From contig NC_015556.1 of NCBI RefSeq assembly GCF_000213805.1, positions 3,549,001 to 3,613,000 of the forward strand: a stretch of DNA of 64,000 nt. Direction: 5' to 3'. Under the pieces are notes generated by a model, which had not been told where the DNA came from, did not search any database, and worked only from the letters and a program-made list of their open reading frames with translations. Positions 9,952 through 22,341 of the stretch are shown here, in pieces (within the stretch, counting starts at the first letter, position 1; each line of letters starts with the position of its first letter). The stretch comes from Pseudomonas fulva 12-X. GTDB lineage: Bacteria; Pseudomonadota; Gammaproteobacteria; Pseudomonadales; Pseudomonadaceae. The position numbers were made by a program, and so were the translations under genes.

Positions 9952-10494
9952 TCATTCATCCGAGTCGGAATCGGCCAGCACCAGCTTGCCGTCGCGAACC
10001 GGGATCTTGCTGCCCGGCTCTTCGTCCATGCGCACCCGGCCGATCTTGCCGTCCAGGTCGTATTTCACGTCATAGCCAACGATCTTCTCGCTGGTGTCGT
10101 TGACGGTTTTGCAGCGGGTTTCGGTGGTGGTGTAGGTATCACGCGCCTGCATGCCTTCCTGCACCTTGTTGCCGGCGTAACCGCCGCCGACTGCACCCGC
10201 CACGGTAGCGATCTTCTTGCCGTTACCGCCACCTACCTGGTTGCCCAGCAGGCCACCGACTACGGCACCGATTGCGGTACCGGCGATCTGATGCTGGTCC
10301 TGTACCGGACGCTGACGGGTCACGGCTACATCGCGGCATTCTTCACGCGGGGTCTTGATGGTCTCGGTCACCGGCTTGACCGCCAGAACCTCGGCGTACT
10401 TGGGCGCGCTCACCATGCTGTAGGTCGCCACAGCGCCGCCAGCAGTGACACCGACGGCACCCAGCACAGCACCAACCAACAATGACTTGTTCAT
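9952..10494 (-). CDS. Glycine-zipper 2TM domain protein
   Basis: Protein of 180 residues with an N-terminal hydrophobic segment (LLVGAVLGAVGVTAGGAVATY) that is a signal or anchor helix. A glycine-zipper block at about 92-130 (AIGAVVGGLLGNQVGGGNG, then VAGAVGGGYAGNKVQ) could form paired membrane helices. The C-terminal half is polar and has the conserved GYDVKYDLDGKIGRVRMDEEPG stretch. Related proteins are called glycine zipper 2TM or SlyB/Rcp-like, and the exact role is unknown. It is a single gene between suhB and secF with terminators on both sides. Confidence 0.85.
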   Translation of the reverse strand: MNKSLLVGAVLGAVGVTAGGAVATYSMVSAPKYAEVLAVKPVTETIKTPREECRDVAVTRQRPVQDQHQIAGTAIGAVVGGLLGNQVGGGNGKKIATVAGAVGGGYAGNKVQEGMQARDTYTTTETRCKTVNDTSEKIVGYDVKYDLDGKIGRVRMDEEPGSKIPVRDGKLVLADSDSDE

Positions 10495-10556
10495 GCGATT
10501 CTCCTGATCACAACTGCGGCGCCTATATGCGCCCTACTCCCAGCCTTGGAAATGCA

Positions 10557-10590
10557 AAACGGGCGACAAGTTCCCTTGTCGCCCGTTTTT
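10557..10590 (-). terminator. Terminator after secF
   Basis: GGGCGACAAG (10561-10570) and CTTGTCGCCC (10575-10584) form a 10-bp stem with a TTCC loop, flanked by AAAAC and GTTTTT. It can terminate in both directions; on the minus strand it closes the yajC-secD-secF unit. Confidence 0.85.
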
Positions 10591-10621
10591 ATGCAGCGTG
10601 AAATGGTGAATGCATCACGCC

Positions 10622-11542
10622 TTAGGGGCGGTCATCCACACCTTCTGCGGTGGTTGCCGGCGGGATCAGATCCTCGGAGGTCAGCTTCAGCCAGATCAGC
10701 ACCGGGGCGCTGATGTAGACCGAGGAATAGGTACCGACCACGACACCGATCAGCAGGGTCAGCGCGAAGCCGGCCAGGCTGTCACCACCGAACACCAGCA
10801 GGGCGACAAGCGCCATGGCGGTCGAGGTGGAGGTGGCGATGGTACGCAACAGGGTCTGGGTGACCGACACGTCGATGTTCTCGATGATGTCGGCCTTGCG
10901 CAGCATCCGGAAGTTCTCGCGAATGCGGTCGTAGATGATGATGGTGTCGTTCAGCGAGTAACCCAGCATCGCCAGCACCGCCGCCATCACCGTTAGGTCG
11001 AACGGCACCTGGAAGAACGCCAGGATGCCGAGGGTGACGATCACGTCGTGAGCCAGCGAGGCAATGGCGCCAACGCCGAACTTCCACTGAAAGCGGAACG
11101 CCAGATACAGCAGGATGCCGCCTAGGGCCAGCAGCATGGCCAGGCCGCCCTGGTCACGCAACTCCTCGCCCACTTGCGGACCGACGAACTCGACGCGCTT
11201 GACCTCGAAGGAGGTCTCGGTGTCGATATTGCGCAGCGCGCCAGCGACCTGATTGCCCAGATCGGGCGAGTCGCCAGCCAGACGCACCAGCACGTCGGTG
11301 GTGGAGCCGAAGCTCTGCACCACGGCGTCGGCATAGCCGGCCTGACCCAGCTCGCGCTTGATCAGCTCCAGATCGGCCGGCTTCTCGTAAGTCAGCTCGA
11401 TCAGCGTACCGCCGGTGAAATCCAGGCCGAAGTTGAGGCCATGCTTGAACAGGCTACCCAGGCCGATAAGGCTGATAACCACGGTGATGGCGAACGCGAC
11501 GTTGCGTATCGCCATGAACGGAATGCGGGATGGAAGTTTCAT
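10622..11542 (-). CDS. secF: Protein translocase subunit SecF
   Basis: Inner-membrane SecDF partner that uses the proton motive force to help complete protein export. 306 residues with six predicted helices, the first at IAFMAIRNVAFAITVVISLIGLGS-like residues 10-35. The periplasmic loop precedes GILLYLAFRFQWKFGVGAIA and the conserved DRIRENFR. I use ATG 11542 (MKLPSRIPFM), preceded by AGGTGAAGG; an upstream in-frame start at 11584 would overlap secD. It lies 10 bp after the secD stop. Confidence 0.95.
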   Translation of the reverse strand: MKLPSRIPFMAIRNVAFAITVVISLIGLGSLFKHGLNFGLDFTGGTLIELTYEKPADLELIKRELGQAGYADAVVQSFGSTTDVLVRLAGDSPDLGNQVAGALRNIDTETSFEVKRVEFVGPQVGEELRDQGGLAMLLALGGILLYLAFRFQWKFGVGAIASLAHDVIVTLGILAFFQVPFDLTVMAAVLAMLGYSLNDTIIIYDRIRENFRMLRKADIIENIDVSVTQTLLRTIATSTSTAMALVALLVFGGDSLAGFALTLLIGVVVGTYSSVYISAPVLIWLKLTSEDLIPPATTAEGVDDRP

Positions 11543-11552
11543 AGCCTTCACC

Positions 11553-13421
11553 TCAAATCCACAGTTTCTTGAAGTTACGGCCACCGAAGATCAGGTTGAC
11601 CATGCCTCGGGTGAACATGATCGCGGTGAACATCGAGGTGATGATCCCGATCGACAGCGTGACGGCGAAACCCTTGATCGGCCCGGTACCCAGCCCGAAC
11701 AGAATCGCACCGACCAGCAGCGTGGTCAGGTTACTGTCGAGAATCGCGGTGTAGGCACGGTCGAAGCCTTCGTGGATGGCGCGCTGTACCGACAGGCCGT
11801 TATTGAGCTCTTCGCGAATACGCGAGTAGATCAGTACGTTGGCGTCGACCGCCATACCCAGCGTCAGCACGATACCGGCGATACCCGGCAGGGTCAGGGT
11901 GGCACCGATCACCGACATCAGCCCGACCAGCAGGGTCAGGTTGAACGCCAGGGCGATGGTGGCCAGGAAACCGAAGAAACGGTAGATGCAGATCATGAAC
12001 AGCGACACGAAGATCATCGCCCACTCGGTGGACTCGATCCCCTTGACGATATTTTCGGCACCCAGGCTCGGGCCGATGGTGCGCTCTTCAGCGAAGTACA
12101 TCGGTGCGGCCAGACCACCGGCACGCAGCAGCAGCGCCAGCTCGGAGGACTCACCCTGGCCGTTCAGGCCGGTGATGCGGAACTGGCTGCCCAGCGGCGA
12201 CTGAATGGTCGCCAGGCTGATGATCTGCTTCTCCTCCTTGAAGGAGTCGACCTGCACTTCCTTCTCGACGCCGTCGACCATCTGCTTCACGTAGCGAGTC
12301 AGCGGGCGTTGCTCGATGAAGATCACCGCCATGCTGCGACCCACGTTGCTGCGGGTGGCGCGGTTCATCAGGTCGCCGCCATGGCCATCCAGACGGATGT
12401 TGACCTGCGGGCGGCCGTTCTCGTCGAAACTGGCCTGAGCATCGGTGACCTGGTCACCGGTGATGATCAGCTCACGCTCGAGCTGAACCGGCGGGCGACC
12501 TTCCTCGCGGAAGCCGAACTGCTCGGTGGTGCCGCGCGGCGCATTCGGGTCGGCCGCCAGACGGAATTCCAGGTTGGCGGTCTTGCCGAGAATACGCTTG
12601 GCTTCGGCGGTGTCCTGCACGCCCGGCAGCTCGACCACGATGCGGTTGGCGCCCTGGCGCTGCACCAGCGGCTCGGCGACGCCAAGTTCGTTGACCCGGT
12701 TGCGCACCGTGGTCAGGTTCTGACGAATCGAGTACTCGCGAATTTCCGCGATCTTGGCCGGCGTCATGGTCACGCGCAGCACTTGCTGACCGCCACGCTC
12801 CTGCGCCTCGAGATTGAAATCCTTGTAATCCTTGCGGATCAGCTGTTCGGCCTTGGCCAGGGTGTCGGCATCAGCGAAGCCCAGCTGAATGGCGCCACTT
12901 TGCTGCGGCATGCTGCGATAACGCACACGCTCCTTGCGCAGCAGGCTCTTGAGCTCACCCTCGTAGACCTGGCGACGGACTTCCAGGGCCTTGTCCATGT
13001 CGACTTCGAGCAGGAAGTGCACACCGCCGGAGAGGTCGAGACCGAGTTTCATCGGGCTGGCGCCAACCTTGCGCAGCCACTCGGGAGTGGTCTGGGCCAG
13101 GTTCAGGGCTACCACGAAGTTGTCACCAAGTACCTTGCGCACGACATCCTTGGCCGGCAGCTGGTCGCCCTGGCTGACCAAACGAATCAGGCCGCTACGG
13201 CCGTGCTCGCCAACGCTCGCCGCCTTGACCTCAAGCCCCGCCTCGGTCAGCGCCTTGCTGACGCGCTCGAGATCGGCCTCGGTGATGGTCTGCGCCGAAC
13301 TGGCCCCGCTGATCTGGATCGCCGGGTCATCGGGGTAAAGATTGGGTGCGGAATAAATCAGACTGACGATCAGCACAGCTGCGATCAGCAGGTACTTCCA
13401 CAAAGGGTATTTGTTGAGCAT
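11553..13421 (-). CDS. secD: Protein translocase subunit SecD
   Basis: Large SecDF subunit, 622 residues. An N-terminal helix (YPLWKYLLIAAVLIVSLIYS) is followed by a long periplasmic region with GLDLSGGVHFLLEVD near 165. Five more C-terminal helices include MAVDANVLIYSRIREEL. It works with SecYEG and YajC in export. It is upstream of secF with 10 bp between them. Confidence 0.97.
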   Translation of the reverse strand: MLNKYPLWKYLLIAAVLIVSLIYSAPNLYPDDPAIQISGASSAQTITEADLERVSKALTEAGLEVKAASVGEHGRSGLIRLVSQGDQLPAKDVVRKVLGDNFVVALNLAQTTPEWLRKVGASPMKLGLDLSGGVHFLLEVDMDKALEVRRQVYEGELKSLLRKERVRYRSMPQQSGAIQLGFADADTLAKAEQLIRKDYKDFNLEAQERGGQQVLRVTMTPAKIAEIREYSIRQNLTTVRNRVNELGVAEPLVQRQGANRIVVELPGVQDTAEAKRILGKTANLEFRLAADPNAPRGTTEQFGFREEGRPPVQLERELIITGDQVTDAQASFDENGRPQVNIRLDGHGGDLMNRATRSNVGRSMAVIFIEQRPLTRYVKQMVDGVEKEVQVDSFKEEKQIISLATIQSPLGSQFRITGLNGQGESSELALLLRAGGLAAPMYFAEERTIGPSLGAENIVKGIESTEWAMIFVSLFMICIYRFFGFLATIALAFNLTLLVGLMSVIGATLTLPGIAGIVLTLGMAVDANVLIYSRIREELNNGLSVQRAIHEGFDRAYTAILDSNLTTLLVGAILFGLGTGPIKGFAVTLSIGIITSMFTAIMFTRGMVNLIFGGRNFKKLWI

Positions 13422-13443
13422 GAATGACGCCGCCCGCTTATGA

Positions 13444-13468
13444 CGCGGGGCGCAATATGCGCCCCGCG
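13444..13468. other. Intergenic hairpin between yajC and secD
   Basis: CGCGGGGCGCA (13444-13454) and TGCGCCCCGCG (13458-13468) pair perfectly over a 3-nt loop. There is no T tract, so this is more likely an mRNA-processing or attenuation structure inside the operon than a full terminator. Confidence 0.55.
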
Positions 13469-13494
13469 GGATGGATGAAACTGGAACAGAGGAA

Positions 13495-13830
13495 TTAGAT
13501 GGCTTTCAGCGTGCCTTTCGGCAGGGTTGCCGCAACGGCGCCTTTCTGGATCTTCAGCTCGACGGTGTCGGACACTTCGATGACCACGAAGTCGTCGCTG
13601 ACCTTGGAAACCTTGCCGGCGATGCCGCCGCTGGTTACCACTTCGTCACCCTTCTGCAGGTTGCCGAGCAGGTTCTTGTGCTCCTTGGCGCGCTTGGCCT
13701 GGGGGCGCCAGATCATCAGGTAGAAGATGACCAGGAAGCCGATCAGGAAGATCCACTCGAAACCGGTACCAGCTGGGCCGGCAGCAGGGCCAGCGGCATC
13801 AGCGTAGGCAGCGGGAATAAAAAAGCTCAT
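13495..13830 (-). CDS. yajC: Sec translocase accessory subunit YajC
   Basis: Single-pass membrane protein of 111 residues in the SecDF-YajC complex. The helix WIFLIGFLVIFYLMIWRPQ is followed by the basic AKRAKEHKNLLGNLQKGDEVVTS typical of YajC. I chose ATG 13830 (MSFFIPAAYAD), after a GGAGTGTC-like ribosome binding site; the longer open frame to 14031 overlaps tgt and is not YajC-like. It lies 38 bp after tgt. Confidence 0.95.
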   Translation of the reverse strand: MSFFIPAAYADAAGPAAGPAGTGFEWIFLIGFLVIFYLMIWRPQAKRAKEHKNLLGNLQKGDEVVTSGGIAGKVSKVSDDFVVIEVSDTVELKIQKGAVAATLPKGTLKAI

Positions 13831-13868
13831 TTGACACTCCTGTTGAAAGATCTTTTGGCCATCGAAAG

Positions 13869-16048
<2,180 letters not shown>

Positions 16049-16120
16049 GGTCGGAAAAGGTGTCGTACTGCAGGGCGGAGCAGCTTACCGGAATTCCCTT
16101 GTGCTGACCACGCAAGCGCA

Positions 16121-16149
16121 TTGACCGATGGCATCTTGCTCCCTATACT
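16121..16149 (+). promoter_or_regulatory. tRNA-Leu promoter
   Basis: TTGACC (16121-16126) and TATACT (16144-16149) are spaced exactly 17 bp. A GC-rich discriminator (GCGCCGCC) follows, as in stringently controlled stable-RNA promoters. The tRNA begins 14 bp after the -10. Confidence 0.85.
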
Positions 16150-16162
16150 GCGCCGCCATTGT

Positions 16163-16247
16163 GCCCCGGTGGCGGAACCGGTAGACGCGGCGGATTCAAA
16201 ATCCGTTTTCGAAAGAAGTGGGAGTTCGAGTCTCCCCCGGGGCACCA
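16163..16247 (+). tRNA. tRNA-Leu (anticodon CAA)
   Basis: 85 nt including an encoded CCA. The acceptor arms GCCCCGG (16163-16169) and CCGGGGC (16237-16243) pair perfectly, followed by ACCA. The anticodon loop TTCAAAA carries CAA at 16197-16199, which reads UUG. The long variable arm and the GTTCGAGTC T-loop are those of a class II leucine tRNA. Confidence 0.96.
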
Positions 16248-16361
16248 TATATCCTTCAACTGTTGCCAGTTTGTGACAGTTCGCACTGAAACAGTGCCGT
16301 GTATCGCCTCGATGCACATGCTTGAGCCATTATAAAAACCCATCTGAATCTGCACCAAACA

Positions 16362-16384
16362 CTCACGTAAATTACGTGGGTTTT
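16362..16384 (+). terminator. Terminator after tRNA-Leu
   Basis: CTCACGTA (16362-16369) pairs with TACGTGGG (16373-16380), including one G-T pair, over a 3-nt loop. TTTT follows. Confidence 0.6.
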
Positions 16385-16399
16385 CGCGTGCCCGAAGGG

Positions 16400-16429
16400 T
16401 TGGCATTTGCGCAAAAGTTAGCGTAGAGT
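16400..16429 (+). promoter_or_regulatory. Candidate cold-shock gene promoter
   Basis: TTGGCA (16400-16405) and TAGAGT (16424-16429) are spaced 18 bp. Transcription from here would give a leader of about 155 nt before the ATG at 16591, a length common in cold-shock mRNAs. Confidence 0.45.
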
Positions 16430-16590
16430 TCAGCCACTGTGTTTGCATGGGTCGCCGAGAATCGTGACCTGATGCAGTAGATCGCCCTAGATCCGCTACA
16501 TCCCGTTCGACTTCCATCACTCCTTGCAACCAGTCTTCAGTCCTCTACACATGGAGGCTGTCATCAACTCAAGTTCCAAGGATAAGAGAC

Positions 16591-16803
16591 ATGTCGAATC
16601 GTCAGAACGGTACCGTCAAGTGGTTTAACGACGAGAAAGGTTTTGGTTTTATCACTCCAGAAAGCGGTCCGGATCTGTTCGTACATTTCCGCGCTATCGA
16701 AGGTAACGGCTTCAAGAGCCTGAAAGAAGGCCAGAAAGTTAGCTTCGTTGCTGTACAAGGTCAAAAAGGCATGCAGGCTGACCAGGTTCAAATCCAGGAA
16801 TAA
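16591..16803 (+). CDS. cspA: Cold-shock domain protein (CspA/CapB type)
   Basis: Single OB-fold RNA/DNA-binding protein of 70 residues. RNP1 (KGFGFIT) and RNP2 (LFVHF) are both intact, and [15 protein letters not shown] is the standard start. Such proteins melt RNA structure and act as antiterminators or RNA chaperones. Codon use is biased and AAGGATAAGAG upstream serves as the ribosome binding site. Which of the several Pseudomonas csp paralogues this is cannot be fixed from sequence alone. Confidence 0.93.
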   Translation: MSNRQNGTVKWFNDEKGFGFITPESGPDLFVHFRAIEGNGFKSLKEGQKVSFVAVQGQKGMQADQVQIQE

Positions 16804-16816
16804 GCCGCTGCTTAAA

Positions 16817-16847
16817 AAACCCCTGACTCACGTCAGGGGTTTTTTTA
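16817..16847 (+). terminator. Terminator of cold-shock gene
   Basis: CCCCTGAC (16820-16827) and GTCAGGGG (16832-16839) form a perfect stem with a TCAC loop, followed by seven or more T residues. Confidence 0.92.
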
Positions 16848-16898
16848 TGCCTGCAACTTAGCATCCGCGCTTTAACTGCCATCCACGCGAATCCGACA

Positions 16899-17393
16899 AT
16901 GCCCAACCATGCACTGCGCCCCCAGGGCGATTTTCCTCCGGCAGGCCTCGGCCGGCGCCTGGCCGCCATGCTGTATGACAGCTTTCTGTGCATCGCCCTG
17001 CTGATCGTCGTGGGTTTTGTCTACAAGCTGATTCAGATGGCTATCTATGGCGAAGCGCAGTTGCGGCAATGGGCCGACGCCGGCGCCCTGGATCATGACC
17101 CGCTGCTTTCCAGCCTGTTATTGCTGAGCCTGTTCGGCTTCTTCGCCAAGTTCTGGACGCATGGCGGACAGACCCTGGGCATGCAGGTATGGGGCATTCG
17201 CGTTCAGAACGCAGACGGCACGGCGATCAGCCTCTGGCAGGCGCTGCTGCGTTTTCTGATCGCGATGGCGTCCTGGCTGGCGCTGGGCCTGGGCTTTCTA
17301 TGGGTGCTGGTCGACAAGCGCAAACGCAGCTGGCACGACCTGTACTCGAACAGCGTCATCGTGCGCTTGCCCAAGCATGCGCACCGCAAGTGA
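16899..17393 (+). CDS. RDD family membrane protein
   Basis: Protein of 164 residues with three likely helices. The signature Arg and Asp residues are in GLGRRLAAMLYDSFLCIALLI. The middle segment FFAKFWTHGGQTLGMQVWGIRV and the C-terminal DKRKRSWHDLYSNSVIV match the RDD domain. Some members have been linked to ion exchange, but this one has no known function. It is convergent with lptG across a short hairpin. Confidence 0.88.
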   Translation: MPNHALRPQGDFPPAGLGRRLAAMLYDSFLCIALLIVVGFVYKLIQMAIYGEAQLRQWADAGALDHDPLLSSLLLLSLFGFFAKFWTHGGQTLGMQVWGIRVQNADGTAISLWQALLRFLIAMASWLALGLGFLWVLVDKRKRSWHDLYSNSVIVRLPKHAHRK

Positions 17394-17424
17394 CGAATAT
17401 TGAAAGCGAAGAAGAAATGAAGCG

Positions 17425-17457
17425 GCGTGCCCTCTCCCATTAAGGGAAAGGGCACGC
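17425..17457. terminator. Hairpin between RDD gene and lptG
   Basis: GCGTGCCCT and AGGGCACGC pair around an inner TCCC/GGGA, giving a strong stem-loop between two convergent genes. There is no clear T tract, so its efficiency is uncertain. Confidence 0.5.
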
Positions 17458-17462
17458 GTCGA

Positions 17463-18516
17463 TCAGCCGGCCCGGCGCAGCAGCCAGAGCCCGGCGATAG
17501 CGCAGATGCTCGCCGGGATCAGCACGGCCAGCAGCGGCGAGAAGCCGAATACCTGACTCGACGGCCCCAGCAGATCCTGGGCGATGCGGAACACGAAGCC
17601 CACCAGCACACCGGTAAACACGCGCTGGCCGAGGGTGACCGAACGCAGCGGGCCGAAGATGAAGGAAATCGCCATCAGCACCAGTGCGGCAGTGACCAGC
17701 GGCTGCAACACCTTGGTCCAGAACGCCAGCCAGTAATTGCTGTTGTTCAGCCCCTGCTCCTTCAGATAGTGGATATAGCTCCACAAGCCGGTGATCGACA
17801 GTGCCTCGGGCTCCAGCACCACGGTGCCGAGCAGCTGCGGGCTGAGCTGGATATCCCAGCGCTCGGTCGGTGCCTTGACGACCTCGGTGCGACGATCATG
17901 GAACAGCGTGGTCGTCACATCCTCCAACTCCCAGTAGCTGCCTTCATAGGTGGCGCGACGCGCGAAGCTGGACGCTTCGAGACGGCGCTCGTCATCGAAG
18001 CGATAACGAGTGACCCCGAACAGCACACCACTTGGCTGCACGGCGTTGATATGCACGAACTCCTGGCCCTGGCGGTGCCACATGCCGCGCTTGGCGGTCT
18101 GCGCCTCGCCACCACCCTGAGCCATGGCACGGCTCGCCTGGGCCTGGTTCTCGGTCCAGGGCGCGACGTACTCGCCGATCAGGATGCCGACCAGCATCAG
18201 CGCCAGCATCGGCTTCATCACACCCCAGACGATGCGCCCGATGGACACACCGGCCGCGCGCATGATGGTCAGCTCGCTGTTGCTGGCCAGGGTACCCAGA
18301 CCGATCAGGCAGCCCACCAGCGCCGCCATCGGCAGCATGTCGTAGATGCGCCGCGGTGCGGTCAGGAATACGTACCACAGCGCATCGCCGATGCCGTAGT
18401 TGCCTTCGATATCGCCCAGTTCATCGATAAGCGCGAACAGCAAGGCCAGGCCGACGATGATGCCGAGCACAGCCAGAATGGCGAACAGCACCTGTACGCC
18501 GATGTAACGATCCAGC

Positions 18517-18530
<14 letters not shown>
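17463..18530 (-). CDS. lptG: LPS export permease LptG
   Basis: One of the two membrane subunits of the LptB2FG transporter, which extracts lipopolysaccharide from the inner membrane. 355 residues. N-terminal helices (YIGVQVLFAILAVLGIIVGLALLFA) are followed by a periplasmic beta-jellyroll domain and three C-terminal helices. It overlaps the lptF end by 14 bp, so the two are translated together. Confidence 0.95.
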
Positions 18531-21265
<2,735 letters not shown>

Positions 21266-21342
21266 CCGGCAGCGACATGAGGGTGGCGGCCCTGGCCACC
21301 CTCTCCTTTTCAGCACACGACGATACTGCCCACCGCGCTTTT

Positions 21343-21366
21343 CGCTTGAAGCTTGCCGCTTGAAGC
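21343..21366. repeat. Short direct repeat before holC
   Basis: The 10-mer CGCTTGAAGC occurs twice, separated by TTGC, in the pepA-holC gap. Simple GCTTGAAGC-type repeats are common spacers in Pseudomonas intergenic DNA. No function is apparent. Confidence 0.5.
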
Positions 21367-21381
21367 CCGACACTTGCCGCC

Positions 21382-21801
21382 ATGCCCCGAATCGAATTCT
21401 ACGTACTGTCGTCGGCCACTCCAGCCGAGCGCCTGCGCGCTGCCTGCCAGCTGGCGGGCAAAGCCTGGCGAGCCGGCCTGCCGGTGTTCCTGCGCGGTCG
21501 CGACAGCGCGCAATGCCACGAACTCGACGAGCTGCTCTGGCGCGTACGCCAGGAAAGCTTCATCCCCCATGGCCTGCATCAGGATGACCCGCACGGGCCG
21601 GTGGTGATCGGCCTGGACGAAGAGCCGGCTGCGCAGCAGGCGGTGCTGATCAACCTCAGCAGCACGCTCAGCCCGCATATCGACCGCTTCAGCCGGGTGA
21701 TCGAGATCGTCAACCAGGAACCCGACCTGCTGACCGCCTGCCGGGAGAATTTCCGCAGCTACCGGCAGCGCGGCTATGATCCCAAACGTGTCGAACTGTA
21801 G
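21382..21801 (+). CDS. holC: DNA polymerase III subunit chi
   Basis: Clamp-loader accessory subunit of 139 residues that binds SSB and links it to the psi subunit. The family pattern is seen in RIEFYVLSSATPAERLRAACQLAGKAW, the SFIPHGL motif and NLSSTLSPHIDRFSRVIEIV. It lies between pepA and valS, the conserved gammaproteobacterial order. No strong ribosome binding site is visible. Confidence 0.93.
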   Translation: MPRIEFYVLSSATPAERLRAACQLAGKAWRAGLPVFLRGRDSAQCHELDELLWRVRQESFIPHGLHQDDPHGPVVIGLDEEPAAQQAVLINLSSTLSPHIDRFSRVIEIVNQEPDLLTACRENFRSYRQRGYDPKRVEL

Positions 21802-21810
21802 ACCCCTGCC

Positions 21811-22218
21811 ATGGACAACCTGAACCCTCCCCACAAGCCTGCCGCTCTGCTCAGCGACCTCGAATCGATTCGCGAACTGCTCGACGACGACCTCGACCCG
21901 CCGCTGCTCACCGACACCTTCGACCCGGCCGACATCCCGGTGCTCTCCGAGGTGGTGCGTGCCCCGGAGCCGGTACTCGCCGCGCAGCCTGCGGTGCCGG
22001 TCAGCGCCGCCGGTATCGCTTCGGAAGACGAGCTGCGCCAGACCGTGCAACGCGCCATCGGCCGCGACAACGAGATCAACCGCCTGGACACCGAGCTGCG
22101 CGCCGCGGCGCAACTGCTACTGCAGGACGTGATCGACGATTTCGTGCCGCAGATCGAGGCCGAACTCAAGCGACGCCTGCAGGCGCGCCTCAACCGCCTG
22201 CTGCCGCCACGCCGCTGA
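21811..22218 (+). CDS. Conserved hypothetical protein between holC and valS
   Basis: Acidic protein of 135 residues. The N-terminal half is Pro/Asp/Leu-rich and probably disordered (LLDDDLDPPLLTDTFDPADIPVL). The C-terminal half (from about residue 75) is predicted helical and charged, ending in the basic ELKRRLQARLNRLLPPRR. It starts 9 bp after the holC stop, which suggests co-expression. I recognise no domain, and an accessory role near the replisome would be guesswork. Homologues occur at this position in other Pseudomonas. Confidence 0.8.
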   Translation: MDNLNPPHKPAALLSDLESIRELLDDDLDPPLLTDTFDPADIPVLSEVVRAPEPVLAAQPAVPVSAAGIASEDELRQTVQRAIGRDNEINRLDTELRAAAQLLLQDVIDDFVPQIEAELKRRLQARLNRLLPPRR

Positions 22219-22341
22219 TTCCCCTGCCCTGACCCGGTTTTCTCCGCTCGACCGATAGCTGCGAGAGCGGAAGAAAACTGCGTGGCGGTTGGTTATACTG
22301 CTCGGCTTTTCCGATCAGACGCCAGAAGGGTCCCGCCGCGC

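Larger units (their letters stand above)
16248..16590 (+). other. Gene-free stretch: tRNA trailer and cold-shock leader
   Basis: No open frame here is convincing. The stretch holds a weak terminator for the tRNA (16362-16384), a candidate cold-shock promoter (16400-16429) and a leader of roughly 155 nt. No integrase or second copy of the tRNA 3' end was seen. Confidence 0.6.

Noticed and set aside
16143..16529. 128-residue minus-strand frame over tRNA-Leu, resembling a tRNA-linked phage protein
   Set aside because: The frame reads through the tRNA complement (the CPGGDSNSH-type peptide is a known artefact of translated tRNA-Leu); no integrase motifs or att duplication were found.
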